A stretch of 64,000 nt of DNA from assembly GCF_028713855.1 (NCBI RefSeq), contig NZ_JAQTNN010000001.1, positions 62,001-126,000 of the forward strand, given 5' to 3'. Positions 18,189 to 26,410 of the stretch are shown here, piece by piece. Both the position numbers and the translations under genes were made by a program. The stretch's first letter is position 1, and every line of letters begins with the position of its first letter. The notes under the pieces are model-generated. The model did no database searches. It saw only the letters and a list, made by a program, of their open reading frames with translations, and had not been told where the DNA came from. The stretch comes from Sulfuricurvum sp. GTDB lineage: Bacteria > Campylobacterota > Campylobacteria > Campylobacterales > Sulfurimonadaceae.

Positions 18189-20085
18189 GGGCTGTTTTCT
18201 CGATATCGTTAGTGATCTCGGTAAAAACTTGATACCGATTGATAGGATTGGGATGGATCATTTTCTCGATAATTGCTTTAAAAGGCAGATAGCGTTTATC
18301 CAATACTTTTAAATCAAAAGCAAACGGTTTTTTCCCTTCCAATAAGGGGTCTTCAACATCATAGGCTTTGCCTCCGGTGATGGATTGAACGAGGGCCAAA
18401 CCAAAGGCATAAATTTCATCACTCTCTTTATGGTTTCCACCATGGGTTTTGAGATTAAAATGAAGTATAGATTCAAGAGATTGAAGCGTAATAAAACGGT
18501 TCCATCGCATCAAAAACCCGATCGCGTAGTTGCTGTAGCGGATTTGCAGGCGGTGGATAAAATGTTCTAAACTCTCTTTAGAGACTCGTAGATCACGGTA
18601 TTCACGCATTAACTCGGCAACAAATTCACGAGCCTCTTCGAGGACGATCCCTTTGAGCAACAGATGAGCTTCTTCCCCCTCACCGCTCAAGCTTCCGCCG
18701 ATGAATATATCGACTCCGAGTACCGTTTTTCCGTTGCGCGGCACTTTGCATCCGACAAACCCCAAATCTCCGGCACCATGTACTCCGCACCCTTTGATAC
18801 ATGCTGACCAGTAAAGGCGTACTTTTGCATCCTCTAAAGGGACTTCACGACTCAAATATTCACCCATATCAATTGCATCGGGTTTCCCCGGAATGACACC
18901 GAAAGGACAGTGTTCTGATCCTGCACAGGCGATGAGGTTCGCCATATAGGGTGAGGGACGGTTCGGATATTTGAGAAAGAGAGGGGAATCTAACGCCTCG
19001 CTCTCATTACTGATTCCGGTGATGATGAGGTTTTGCTCGATCGTGAGGCGGATGCCTCCCCCTTGCGATTGTGCAATATGAGCGGCATGGAAGAGATCGG
19101 TACCGCTAAAAACACCGGAGGGGACAGCGGCATAGAGGGCAAATGTACCATCATTCAGCGCAATTTTTCCGTAATGATCCCCCCCTTCGAGTTGGGCAAG
19201 ACCCATACCCGCTTTAGGCATCGGATGACCTAACTGCTCTTCAATTGCATCTCTAAAGGTATTCATTCCTACGGCTTCGATCAGAAACTTCAAACGGTTT
19301 TTATTACGGTTATCTCGAAATCCATAGGTTTTAAAGAGTGTTGCCACCGCTTCGAATACGGTTGCCGCTTCGTCCGGTGCGACAAACATATCGGCGTCAT
19401 GCGCCAAACTTCCTACCCGTCCTCCCAGATAAAGGTTGAACCCGTACATTCCCTCTTTTTGTGCGAGGGAAAGGGCGAAATCCTGACCAAAAATATTACA
19501 ACGGTTGCTAAGAGAACCGTTAAGCCCGATGTTGAATTTGCGAGGCAGTGTCGTAATCCAGTCAGGATTTTTTAAAAAGATCGATTGAATCTGCTCCATA
19601 ATCGCTTTAGTGGAGATAATATTATCCATCGCCAAGCCATCGAGTGGATCGATGAGGATATTGCGGAAATTATCCACTCCGGTTTGATAGCTTGTGAGTC
19701 CGACGTCTTCTAACAATTTCAACGCTTCAGGGATATCTTCGATACGCAGGTAACGTAGCTCGATTTGCTGGCGGGTGGTGATATCGATGTAGTCTTGACC
19801 GAATGTCTTTGCCACATACGCAACGACCAGTGCTTGTTCAACACTGAGTCCGCCTCCGGCGATCCGTACACGAATCATAAACCTCTCAGGTGTGGCGGGA
19901 CGATCGAAAACTCCGAAACTTTTAAGGACAAAATCTTTATCCTCATCACTGATCGAAGCGTAACCGCTTTTGGAATAACCAATTAGCCGTTCCCATGCTT
20001 CGGTTGCACTAAAAGAATCTTTGATCGTTTCGGTTTTGTGCCGTTTGGCACTGCGCTCGGCATTAGCTTGAGAGAGCGATGTCAT
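18175..20085 (-). CDS. nirA: Ferredoxin-type assimilatory nitrite reductase
   Basis: A 636-aa siroheme/[4Fe-4S] reductase that would reduce nitrite to ammonium with six electrons. The two ferredoxin-like half domains are seen as GGGLSVEQALVVAYVAKTFGQ and GGIRLTIEQNLIITG, and the first cluster/siroheme region includes LPRKFNIGLNGS. The cluster ligands are C-x5-C (CAGSEHC) and C-x3-C (CIKGC). No FAD or NADH domain is present, unlike NirB. ATG 20085 is chosen because AAGGAGG lies 5 bp upstream; this start sits inside the end of cobA. A sulfite reductase is possible on sequence alone, but narB and cobA neighbours argue for nitrite. Confidence 0.9.
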   Translation of the reverse strand: MTSLSQANAERSAKRHKTETIKDSFSATEAWERLIGYSKSGYASISDEDKDFVLKSFGVFDRPATPERFMIRVRIAGGGLSVEQALVVAYVAKTFGQDYIDITTRQQIELRYLRIEDIPEALKLLEDVGLTSYQTGVDNFRNILIDPLDGLAMDNIISTKAIMEQIQSIFLKNPDWITTLPRKFNIGLNGSLSNRCNIFGQDFALSLAQKEGMYGFNLYLGGRVGSLAHDADMFVAPDEAATVFEAVATLFKTYGFRDNRNKNRLKFLIEAVGMNTFRDAIEEQLGHPMPKAGMGLAQLEGGDHYGKIALNDGTFALYAAVPSGVFSGTDLFHAAHIAQSQGGGIRLTIEQNLIITGISNESEALDSPLFLKYPNRPSPYMANLIACAGSEHCPFGVIPGKPDAIDMGEYLSREVPLEDAKVRLYWSACIKGCGVHGAGDLGFVGCKVPRNGKTVLGVDIFIGGSLSGEGEEAHLLLKGIVLEEAREFVAELMREYRDLRVSKESLEHFIHRLQIRYSNYAIGFLMRWNRFITLQSLESILHFNLKTHGGNHKESDEIYAFGLALVQSITGGKAYDVEDPLLEGKKPFAFDLKVLDKRYLPFKAIIEKMIHPNPINRYQVFTEITNDIEKTAHESK

Positions 20086-20842
20086 GACATTCCTCCTTGG
20101 ATTCATATTGGTAGGTTGGGAGAACCTGTGCTAAATTAACGACATTGCCGAACACCAAAATAGCCGGTTTAGGAGCTCCTTTGGCAGCAGTAATCAGTTC
20201 ACCGAGCGTCGTGATAACAGAGCTTTGGTAGGCAGTTGTAGCATTAGAGATGATAGCAACAGGCAATGAAGAATCAATCCCTTTATCCAATGCCTCTTTG
20301 ACAATCTGACGGGTACGGCTTAATCCCATTAGGACAACGGTGGTGTGATCTTCGACACTTAACATAGGAATCCATGAAAGATTTACCCGATCCCCTGAGA
20401 GATGGGCAGAAACTACCGATACACCCGTACTAACGCCACGAGCAGTGGGGGCAATTCCGGCTGAGAGAGGAGCTGAGAGTGCCGATGAAATTCCCGGGAT
20501 TACTTCGGTCTCAATGGCATTTTGAGAAGCGTATATAGCTTCTTCCGTTCCTCGTCCAAAGATGTAAGGGTCACCGCATTTGAGCCGTCCTACTGTGAGA
20601 CCCTGCAGTGCATATTCAGTAATCATGGCATTGATCTGATCCTGAGGAAAACTGTGTTTCCCTTTCTCTTTTCCTACAAACACAACTTTTGTTCGTGAAG
20701 GGATCAGTGCGATGATTTCATCGGTGAGAAGATGATCGATCAGAGCGACATCAAGCTTATTGATGGTTTTAAGTGCTTTGAGGGTTAGCAAATCTGCATC
20801 ACCCGGACCGCATCCGATCAAATAAAGTTTTCCGTTCATCAT
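20063..20842 (-). CDS. cobA: Uroporphyrinogen-III C-methyltransferase
   Basis: A 259-aa SAM-dependent enzyme that makes precorrin-2 for siroheme. Signatures are YLIGCGPGDADLLTLKALK at the N-terminus, VGRLKCGDPYIFGRG in the middle, and VIPGISSALSAPLSAGIAPTARG. Siroheme is the prosthetic group of the nitrite reductase encoded next. The gene leads the minus-strand operon, has a nitrate-type dyad and -10 upstream, and overlaps nirA by 23 bp. Two adjacent ATGs (20842 and 20839) share the ribosome-binding site AAGGA. Confidence 0.94.
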   Translation of the reverse strand: MMNGKLYLIGCGPGDADLLTLKALKTINKLDVALIDHLLTDEIIALIPSRTKVVFVGKEKGKHSFPQDQINAMITEYALQGLTVGRLKCGDPYIFGRGTEEAIYASQNAIETEVIPGISSALSAPLSAGIAPTARGVSTGVSVVSAHLSGDRVNLSWIPMLSVEDHTTVVLMGLSRTRQIVKEALDKGIDSSLPVAIISNATTAYQSSVITTLGELITAAKGAPKPAILVFGNVVNLAQVLPTYQYESKEECHDIALSS

Positions 20843-20884
20843 AACTTCCTTGCAGTCTATATTCAGACTTTTTTATCTGTAAAA

Positions 20885-20938
20885 ATAATAGTGTAAAATA
20901 TCAATAAGTAAAACAAATTTATGATTATTTTTTAATCA
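20885..20938 (-). promoter_or_regulatory. Nitrate-type promoter upstream of cobA (dyad A and -10)
   Basis: The 17-bp dyad TGATTA-N5-TAATCA occupies 20922-20938 and the -10 (TATTAT on the minus strand) 20885-20890, exactly 31 bp apart. An A-tract element follows at 20864-20879 (plus strand CAGACTTTTTTATCTG). The same layout recurs upstream of nrtA and the MFS transporter gene. The dyad lies 80 bp from the cobA start and 31 bp before the divergent siroheme gene, so it might serve both. Confidence 0.75.
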
Positions 20939-20968
20939 ATACATTGACTTAATTTAAAGGATCAAAAA

Positions 20969-21538
20969 ATGGCGCTGTTTCCGATGTTTGTTGATATAAA
21001 AGATCAAGATTGTTTAGTGATCGGGGGAGGGGAAGTCGCATTGCGTAAAATCGAGCAATTGGTGAAGTTTTCTCCCAAATTGAGTGTTATTGCTCCGTCG
21101 ATTCATGAAGAGATTCGCTCTATCGCAGAGGAATATCCGATTACACTGATAGAGAGAGCCTATGAACTGCAGGATTTAGAGGGACGCTTTTTGGTCATCG
21201 GGGCGTTGGATGATATAAAGGAGCAGGAAAGAATCTATGAAACGTGTATGGCAACCAAAACTCCCGTCAATTGCGTCGATTCCCCTATGTTGTGCAGTTT
21301 TATTTTTCCGGCATTGATCGTCGAGGGCGATTTGTGTGTGGGGATAAACACGGCGGGGCGTGCACCGGCAGTAAGCTCGGCATTGCGTAAATTCTTAACG
21401 TCGGTTATACCTGAGGGGATTCATGATCTGATCGATAAGGTACATGCAATTCGTCAAAACGAGCCGGTAGGTAAAGCTCGTCAAGAGAAGATTATAGGGA
21501 TTTGTCGGGAGTTTTTTGATTTTCACCCCAAGGGGTGA
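20969..21538 (+). CDS. sirC: Precorrin-2 dehydrogenase / sirohydrochlorin ferrochelatase (CysG N-terminal type)
   Basis: A 189-aa protein equivalent to the N-terminal module of CysG or to yeast Met8p. It has the NAD-binding run CLVIGGGEVALRKIEQL, the strand-turn FLVIGALDD, and NCVDSPMLCSFIFPALIVEGDLCVGINTAGRAPAVS, the region containing the catalytic aspartate. It would oxidise precorrin-2 and possibly insert iron to make siroheme. It is divergent from cobA, completing the siroheme branch beside the siroheme enzyme NirA. The C-terminus is shorter than in full CysG because the methyltransferase is the separate cobA gene. Confidence 0.88.
   Translation: MALFPMFVDIKDQDCLVIGGGEVALRKIEQLVKFSPKLSVIAPSIHEEIRSIAEEYPITLIERAYELQDLEGRFLVIGALDDIKEQERIYETCMATKTPVNCVDSPMLCSFIFPALIVEGDLCVGINTAGRAPAVSSALRKFLTSVIPEGIHDLIDKVHAIRQNEPVGKARQEKIIGICREFFDFHPKG
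21523..21538. terminator. Palindromic hairpin at the convergent sirC/porin junction
   Basis: TCACCCC-AA-GGGGTGA forms a perfect 7-bp stem ending in the sirC stop codon, 4 bp from the end of the porin gene. No downstream T-run is present on either strand, so a role as terminator is uncertain. Confidence 0.35.
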
Positions 21539-21541
21539 GGA

Positions 21542-22762
21542 TTAGAATTTATATCCGAGTTGAAGCCAAATTTTAGTGACGTTTTTGGTATAAGTAGCGA
21601 CATCGCCGCCTTGGAAATAGGCAGCCTTAGCTAAGCCAGTCAAACCTTTAACTCCCGGAATGGCATTGGTATACAAAGCGTCCCACTCCGAACCTAAATC
21701 ACTTTTGCCGCCCATAGCAACATCGGTCTCAAAATCATGATAAACGAGCATCGCTTTCCCAAGACCCGCAGCCGTATAACCTAGGGTTGCACTCGCATCG
21801 CATAATCCGCCGGTCGGGGTTACGAGGAACTTGTCTGCCCATCCGTTGAATTTATGCAAAGTTGCCAACGGTGTTTGAAATGCTGTTTTCCCATCACTAC
21901 CGGTTGATCCGCTCAAGAACTCATATCCCGCACCGACGAGAAGTCCGTTGATATTGGCTAGTGCATCGAGATTGTAATACGTGGCATCGGCTTGAGCATT
22001 GGCTACTCCTTCGGTCGTATCACGGGATGCATCCCCTTGACTTGCATACTCGGCACGATAATCGATTTTAGCCATCGATACCGGAATATTACCCGTTAGT
22101 GCCAATCCCATAGTATCATGAAGTGAAGAGAGCATATAGTCATACGCCGTTACTTTGAGCATATCATTTACTTTATACGAACCGTTTAAAAGAATCGAAT
22201 CGGTTTCGCTTACCGGAAGATTGGTGATCCCTTTGATCCCCCATACATAGCCGCCGATCAAGGTTAAATTATTGATGGTGGTATCACTGATAACTGCTGC
22301 ATCAAAGCTCTGCATCATCTGTCTCCAGTCCACTGAACCGACAAAACGTTCATTATCCAAGTTAACAATCTGACGACCTACTTTAGCCGCAGTTTTTCCC
22401 AGTTTGTATTGGAGATACGCTTGTGAAAAACGGGTAGTTTCGGGATCTTTAACGATCTCGTAACCTGTATGCCCATTGGTTGAACTGTTATAGTTTTCAG
22501 CTCCGATACTTTGTACGGTTGTACCGTCAAGTTTCATGCTTAATCCATCGATCCCGAGCACTTTGGCTTCTAAACCGAGAGTTGCACGAACAGTAAACGC
22601 ATCCGCATCTTTTTTAGTCGAATCCTGTATGGAAACACTCTCATAACGAGGACGAATCTCTCCATTCACTTTTGCATCACTAAAGAGGGTAAATCCCTCT
22701 GCACTGAGTGCATTTGGCAACAATGTTAAAACAGCTACAGCTGATAATGTGATTCTTTTCAT
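21542..22762 (-). CDS. Outer-membrane porin, probably for nitrate or nitrite
   Basis: A 406-aa protein with a Sec signal peptide (cleavage near ALS-AEG, residue 21), many alternating beta strands, and a C-terminal phenylalanine (IWLQLGYKF) typical of outer-membrane barrels. The N-terminal VNGEIRPRYESVS and the internal LGKTAAKVGRQIVNLDNERFVGSVDWRQ resemble the alginate-export/OprD-like porins often found in Campylobacterota. It is the last gene of the nrtABC operon, 23 bp after the ATPase gene, so it may supply the outer-membrane step of nitrate uptake; that is inference from position. Confidence 0.8.
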   Translation of the reverse strand: MKRITLSAVAVLTLLPNALSAEGFTLFSDAKVNGEIRPRYESVSIQDSTKKDADAFTVRATLGLEAKVLGIDGLSMKLDGTTVQSIGAENYNSSTNGHTGYEIVKDPETTRFSQAYLQYKLGKTAAKVGRQIVNLDNERFVGSVDWRQMMQSFDAAVISDTTINNLTLIGGYVWGIKGITNLPVSETDSILLNGSYKVNDMLKVTAYDYMLSSLHDTMGLALTGNIPVSMAKIDYRAEYASQGDASRDTTEGVANAQADATYYNLDALANINGLLVGAGYEFLSGSTGSDGKTAFQTPLATLHKFNGWADKFLVTPTGGLCDASATLGYTAAGLGKAMLVYHDFETDVAMGGKSDLGSEWDALYTNAIPGVKGLTGLAKAAYFQGGDVATYTKNVTKIWLQLGYKF

Positions 22763-22785
22763 CTTTATATTCCTTGTTTAAATGT

Positions 22786-23586
22786 TTATTCGTCATCTTT
22801 GGCAAATTTTGAGTAGAGAAACTCGATAATTGCTCCACGGCACCGAAGGTACTCCTCGTTATGCTGTAATTCCAAACGATTACGGGGACGCGGAAGATTG
22901 ACTTCCAATATCTCTCCGATGGTTGCCTCAGGGCCATTGGTCATCATGATGACCCGATCACTGAGAAGTACTGCTTCATCCACATCATGGGTGATGATGA
23001 CGACGGTATTACCCGTTTGCATCTGTATCCGCATTAAGTGGTCTTGGAGATTGGCGCGGGTGAGAGAATCAAGCGCGCCAAACGGCTCATCCATCAACAA
23101 CACTTTCGGCTCTATCGAAAGAGCCCGTGCAATCCCGACACGCTGTTTCATCCCTCCGCTGATCTCACCGGGGTATTTGTCTTTGGCGTGATCGAGATTG
23201 ACCATATCGATGTATTTCATCACATGATCCCGAATTTCAGAGGGGGACAAATCTTCACCCAGAACTTTGCGAACCGCCATCTCAATGTTTTGATAGACAC
23301 TCAGCCACGGAAGTAAGGAGTGATTTTGAAACACTACAGCACGTTCCGGTCCGGGAGCGGTGATGTGTTGGTCTTCGAGTAAAATCGTTCCGTTACTGAT
23401 CGTATCCAAGCCCGCTATGAGGTTGAGGATCGTCGATTTTCCGCATCCTGAGTGTCCGATGATCGAGACGATCTCGTTTTCACGGATATCGAGCTGAACG
23501 TCTCGAAGAGCAACGTACTCTTTGCCGCCGCCGAGAGGAAAAATCTTATCGACGTGATCGATCTTTAAAAAAGGTTTTGCACTCAT
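22786..23586 (-). CDS. nrtD: Nitrate ABC transporter ATP-binding protein
   Basis: A 266-aa ATPase of the nitrate/sulfonate/taurine subgroup. Walker A is GHSGCGKST at 44-52, the Q-loop lies in VVFQNHSLLPWLSVYQNI, the signature is ISGGMKQRVGIARAL and Walker B is VLLMDEPFGALD, followed by the switch histidine in VVIITHDVDEA. It lacks the C-terminal solute-binding extension of cyanobacterial NrtC, so it is NrtD-like. It overlaps the permease gene by 4 bp. Substrate is inferred from the reductase genes and the shared promoter motif. Confidence 0.88.
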   Translation of the reverse strand: MSAKPFLKIDHVDKIFPLGGGKEYVALRDVQLDIRENEIVSIIGHSGCGKSTILNLIAGLDTISNGTILLEDQHITAPGPERAVVFQNHSLLPWLSVYQNIEMAVRKVLGEDLSPSEIRDHVMKYIDMVNLDHAKDKYPGEISGGMKQRVGIARALSIEPKVLLMDEPFGALDSLTRANLQDHLMRIQMQTGNTVVIITHDVDEAVLLSDRVIMMTNGPEATIGEILEVNLPRPRNRLELQHNEEYLRCRGAIIEFLYSKFAKDDE

Positions 23587-24365
23587 TTGAGTCCTCGCTT
23601 GCGATAATCAAAGAAATCGGCGATAAGCCCCATCAAGGTATCGAGAATATACCCGATAACCCCGATGAGAATGATGCCGATGATAATATGGGCATAGTTG
23701 AGATTGTTGTACTCATCCCAAATCCAAAAACCGATTCCTACCCCGCCGGTGAGCATTTCTGCCGCGACGATAACCAGCCATGCAATCCCCAGTGAGAGAC
23801 GCATTCCCGTAAAGATAAACGGTACGGCTACGGGGAGAATGATCTGAAAGACTCTCTCAAACGGGGTGAGTTGAAGTACCCGAGCCACGTTGAGATAATC
23901 TTCACTCACACTGCGTACCCCCAGCGCCGTATTGATAATGATCGGCCAGATTGAGGTGATAAATATGACGAAAATCGCCGTCGTATTGACCTCTTTAAAC
24001 ACGAACAATGCCAACGGAAGCCACGCAAGCGGCGATACCGGTTTGAGAATCTGGATGTAGGGATTGAACGCGGTATACGCGTTTTTAGACATACCGATCA
24101 ACAACCCTACGGGAACACCTACCGCGATAGCGATGGCAAATCCTCCGAAAACACGTGCGAGTGAATTCCCCAACTGTAACGCGATCCCCTGATCTCCCGC
24201 TCCGTTGTTATAAAACGGATTGGAAAGGACGACGAGAAGTTCTCTCCACACATCTGAGGGGGTAGGAAACCCTGGAATTTTTATCGCGGTATAGGACCAT
24301 ATCCCAAGCACGACCCCCAGAAGGAGTAAGGGAAGGAAAACGGCATTTAAATATTTTGGAACCAT
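23583..24365 (-). CDS. nrtB: Nitrate ABC transporter permease
   Basis: A 260-aa inner-membrane permease with about six membrane segments. The EAA-like loop that contacts the ATPase is recognisable around LNVARVLQLTPFERVFQIILPVAVPFIFTGMR. The family (SsuC/TauC/NrtB) imports nitrate, sulfonates or taurine. It lies 16 bp after the solute-binding protein gene and overlaps the ATPase gene by 4 bp. Nitrate specificity follows from the neighbours rather than from this sequence. Confidence 0.88.
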   Translation of the reverse strand: MVPKYLNAVFLPLLLLGVVLGIWSYTAIKIPGFPTPSDVWRELLVVLSNPFYNNGAGDQGIALQLGNSLARVFGGFAIAIAVGVPVGLLIGMSKNAYTAFNPYIQILKPVSPLAWLPLALFVFKEVNTTAIFVIFITSIWPIIINTALGVRSVSEDYLNVARVLQLTPFERVFQIILPVAVPFIFTGMRLSLGIAWLVIVAAEMLTGGVGIGFWIWDEYNNLNYAHIIIGIILIGVIGYILDTLMGLIADFFDYRKRGLK

Positions 24366-24381
24366 TGTTTCTCCTTTAGAC

Positions 24382-25665
24382 TTATTTCGCGGATACTTTC
24401 CACGTATTCACTTTCATAAGTGCTTCTTTGGTAATTTTCGGCGATTTGATCGGGGCGTTAAAGATATAATCGACCGATTTGTTCGGATCAAATGTTACGC
24501 CGTCGATAAATTTCTTTTCCACTTTCCACTGGGTGGCAGGGAGGGCGTAATTGACCTCTTTAGCCGCTTTAGCAAACAGATCGGGACGGTAGACGCTTTC
24601 AACCGCTTTTTTCATGTCAATCGCGTGATCGAGTTGTCCCCAACGGATCATTTGAGTCACTTGCCATAAACCATGGCTGTAATAGGGATAAAGAGCCTGT
24701 TTCTTACCGAAAACGTTGAAGTTCGGCATCGGCGTATTGACACCGTTGGTGAACATATAGGTTCCCGTCATCGAGTTGTCGATAACATCCGACGGTGCGT
24801 TAACGTAAGATTTACTTGAGAGGATTTTAGACGCCTCACGACGGTTATCCCATGAGGCATCGAGCCACATCCCCGCTTCGATGACCGCTTCGATCATTTG
24901 TTTGGTGGTTTCGGGATATTTATCGACAAACTCTTTTTGAACACCGAGCACTTTCTCCGGACCATCTTCCCAGAGTTGGTATCCTGTAATCAAAGTTTTA
25001 CCGACATTTCCCATAACTGTACGTTGATTCCACGGTTCACCGACACAAAATCCGTCGATATTTCCGGCGGTCATGTTCGCGACCATTTGAGGCGGTGGAA
25101 CGACTTTGAGGGCAACATCGGCGTCAGGATTAACTCCTCCGGCTGCCATCCAGTAACGGAGATGGTAGTTGTGCGTACCCGTCGGAAAGGTCATACCAAA
25201 TTCAGGAACTCCCATGGTTTTGGAAGCGATTACTTTTTTAAGCGCTGCGGCAGAACCTTTTTTCGTAGCAACCGGATCGGCCGCCATCATGGCGTCATAC
25301 ATTTTATTCGATACGCTGATGGCATCGCCGTTTTGCCCCAATGCCATCAAGGCAACCATGTTTTTTTGACTGCTTCCGACACCCAGCGTCGATGCGATCG
25401 GCATTGCCGCGAGCATGTGCGATGCATCGAGCTCTCCGACGGTCATTTTGTCACGAACGTTTGCCCAAGAAGCTTCTTTACTTAGCTCAACATTGAGACC
25501 GTGTTTGGCAAAGAATCCTTTTTCTTTCGCGATAACCAGTGCCGCACAATCGGTGAGGGGAATAAACCCAATTTTGAGATCTGTTTTCTCCGGTGCCGCC
25601 ATGGCGATAGTGGCAGCGAGGGATAGCAATAATGCACCTTTTCCTAAAACATTCAAACCTTTCAT
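24382..25665 (-). CDS. nrtA: Nitrate ABC transporter substrate-binding protein
   Basis: A 427-aa periplasmic binding protein of the NrtA/CmpA family. It has a Sec signal peptide (cleavage near AMA-AP, about residue 24), then LKIGFIPLTDCAALVIAKEKGFF, which is the classic NrtA start, and later ASTLGVG, FPTGTHNYHLRYWMAAGG and FCVGEPWNQRTV. The length fits NrtA, and no lipobox cysteine is seen. ATG 25665 follows AAGGAG closely; a longer frame adds only leader sequence. First gene of the nrtA-nrtB-nrtD-porin operon. Confidence 0.9.
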   Translation of the reverse strand: MKGLNVLGKGALLLSLAATIAMAAPEKTDLKIGFIPLTDCAALVIAKEKGFFAKHGLNVELSKEASWANVRDKMTVGELDASHMLAAMPIASTLGVGSSQKNMVALMALGQNGDAISVSNKMYDAMMAADPVATKKGSAAALKKVIASKTMGVPEFGMTFPTGTHNYHLRYWMAAGGVNPDADVALKVVPPPQMVANMTAGNIDGFCVGEPWNQRTVMGNVGKTLITGYQLWEDGPEKVLGVQKEFVDKYPETTKQMIEAVIEAGMWLDASWDNRREASKILSSKSYVNAPSDVIDNSMTGTYMFTNGVNTPMPNFNVFGKKQALYPYYSHGLWQVTQMIRWGQLDHAIDMKKAVESVYRPDLFAKAAKEVNYALPATQWKVEKKFIDGVTFDPNKSVDYIFNAPIKSPKITKEALMKVNTWKVSAK

Positions 25666-25702
25666 ATGAAAGCTCCTTAATAAGATTTTTTTGTCCGAAA
25701 TA

Positions 25703-25756
25703 ATTGTAGAGCAAAATATACGAAATAGATACAACTTTATGATTAAAAAATAATCA
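25703..25756 (-). promoter_or_regulatory. Nitrate-type promoter upstream of nrtA (dyad B and -10)
   Basis: The dyad TGATTA-N5-TAATCA occupies 25740-25756 and is identical, in the opposite orientation, to the one before cobA. The -10 (TACAAT on the minus strand) is at 25703-25708, 31 bp away. An A-tract element lies at 25682-25696. The dyad is 75 bp from the nrtA start. Confidence 0.78.
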
Positions 25757-25868
25757 ATATACTGTTTATAGTTTGTTATCTGCTACAGAAGTGTTTGAAC
25801 CGATCTATTGGTGGGCGGTTGCAGCTGTTAGTGTGATTGTTTTATTGGCAGAAGAAGGGAGAAAGTGA
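25743..25868 (+). pseudogene. Possible remnant of a membrane-protein C-terminus
   Basis: An open plus-strand stretch of about 41 codons ends at TGA 25866-25868 and encodes a helix with a charged end (core ATEVFEPIYWWAVAAVSVIV). It has no good start codon or ribosome-binding site and its 5' end runs into the nitrate dyad. The composition resembles the last membrane helix of cation-transporting P-type ATPases. This is a suggestion only; it could be chance. Confidence 0.25.
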
Positions 25869-25878
25869 CTGGTACGTC

Positions 25879-26304
25879 TTAAAGCCGTTTAATTTTGCGA
25901 AGCATTACATCATCCACAATTTCATTCAAACGCATGGCAGAGTACATTTCTAACATTTCTTGACGCCATTTATCCCATTGTGCGTGAAGCGCACACGGAG
26001 TTTCAGCTTCGCATTCACCGATCCCAAGTACGCACGCATCGAAAAACACCGATCCATCCACCGCTTCGATAATCGAGAGAAGGGTAATCTCTGCGGGGTC
26101 ACGAGCAAGAGTAACTCCCCCTGACGCTCCCCGTTGAGAGATTAAAATACCGCCATGGACGAGTTTCTGAAGTGATTTTGCCATAAAAGGAAATGGCAGC
26201 CCTAACGCATCACTGATCACTTGTATTCGATGAAATTCTCCGGCAGGGTGGGTCGAGAGCCATACGGCGGCACGGATCGTATCTTGGCAAGCGGAGGAGA
26301 GCAT
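25879..26304 (-). CDS. Rrf2 family transcriptional regulator with Fe-S-type cysteines
   Basis: A 141-aa regulator with an N-terminal winged helix (VISDALGLPFPFMAKSLQKLVHGGILISQRGASGGVTLARDP), the hallmark of Rrf2. Three cysteines follow in CVLGIGECEAETPC (C-x6-C-x5-C), like the cluster ligands of IscR and NsrR with one extra residue in the first spacing. It may therefore sense nitric oxide, oxygen or iron-sulfur status. It lies just upstream of nrtA on the same strand, so it is the nearest candidate to act at the nitrate dyads. The ATG at 26304 has AAAGG upstream. Confidence 0.88.
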   Translation of the reverse strand: MLSSACQDTIRAAVWLSTHPAGEFHRIQVISDALGLPFPFMAKSLQKLVHGGILISQRGASGGVTLARDPAEITLLSIIEAVDGSVFFDACVLGIGECEAETPCALHAQWDKWRQEMLEMYSAMRLNEIVDDVMLRKIKRL

Positions 26305-26410
26305 GGAAAACCTTTAAAAGAATGTGATGGAGAATTGTGACATATAAAAAGAAATTTTGGGTATTGGATAGGAAAAATATCGAAGTGAGAACTAAGTTGC
26401 GATCAGTAAA

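Noticed and set aside
24898-25485. 195-codon open frame on the plus strand inside nrtA
   Set aside because: Antisense to a well-supported gene; composition is Arg/His/Phe-rich without domain pattern, and there is no ribosome-binding site. It is a shadow of nrtA codon usage.
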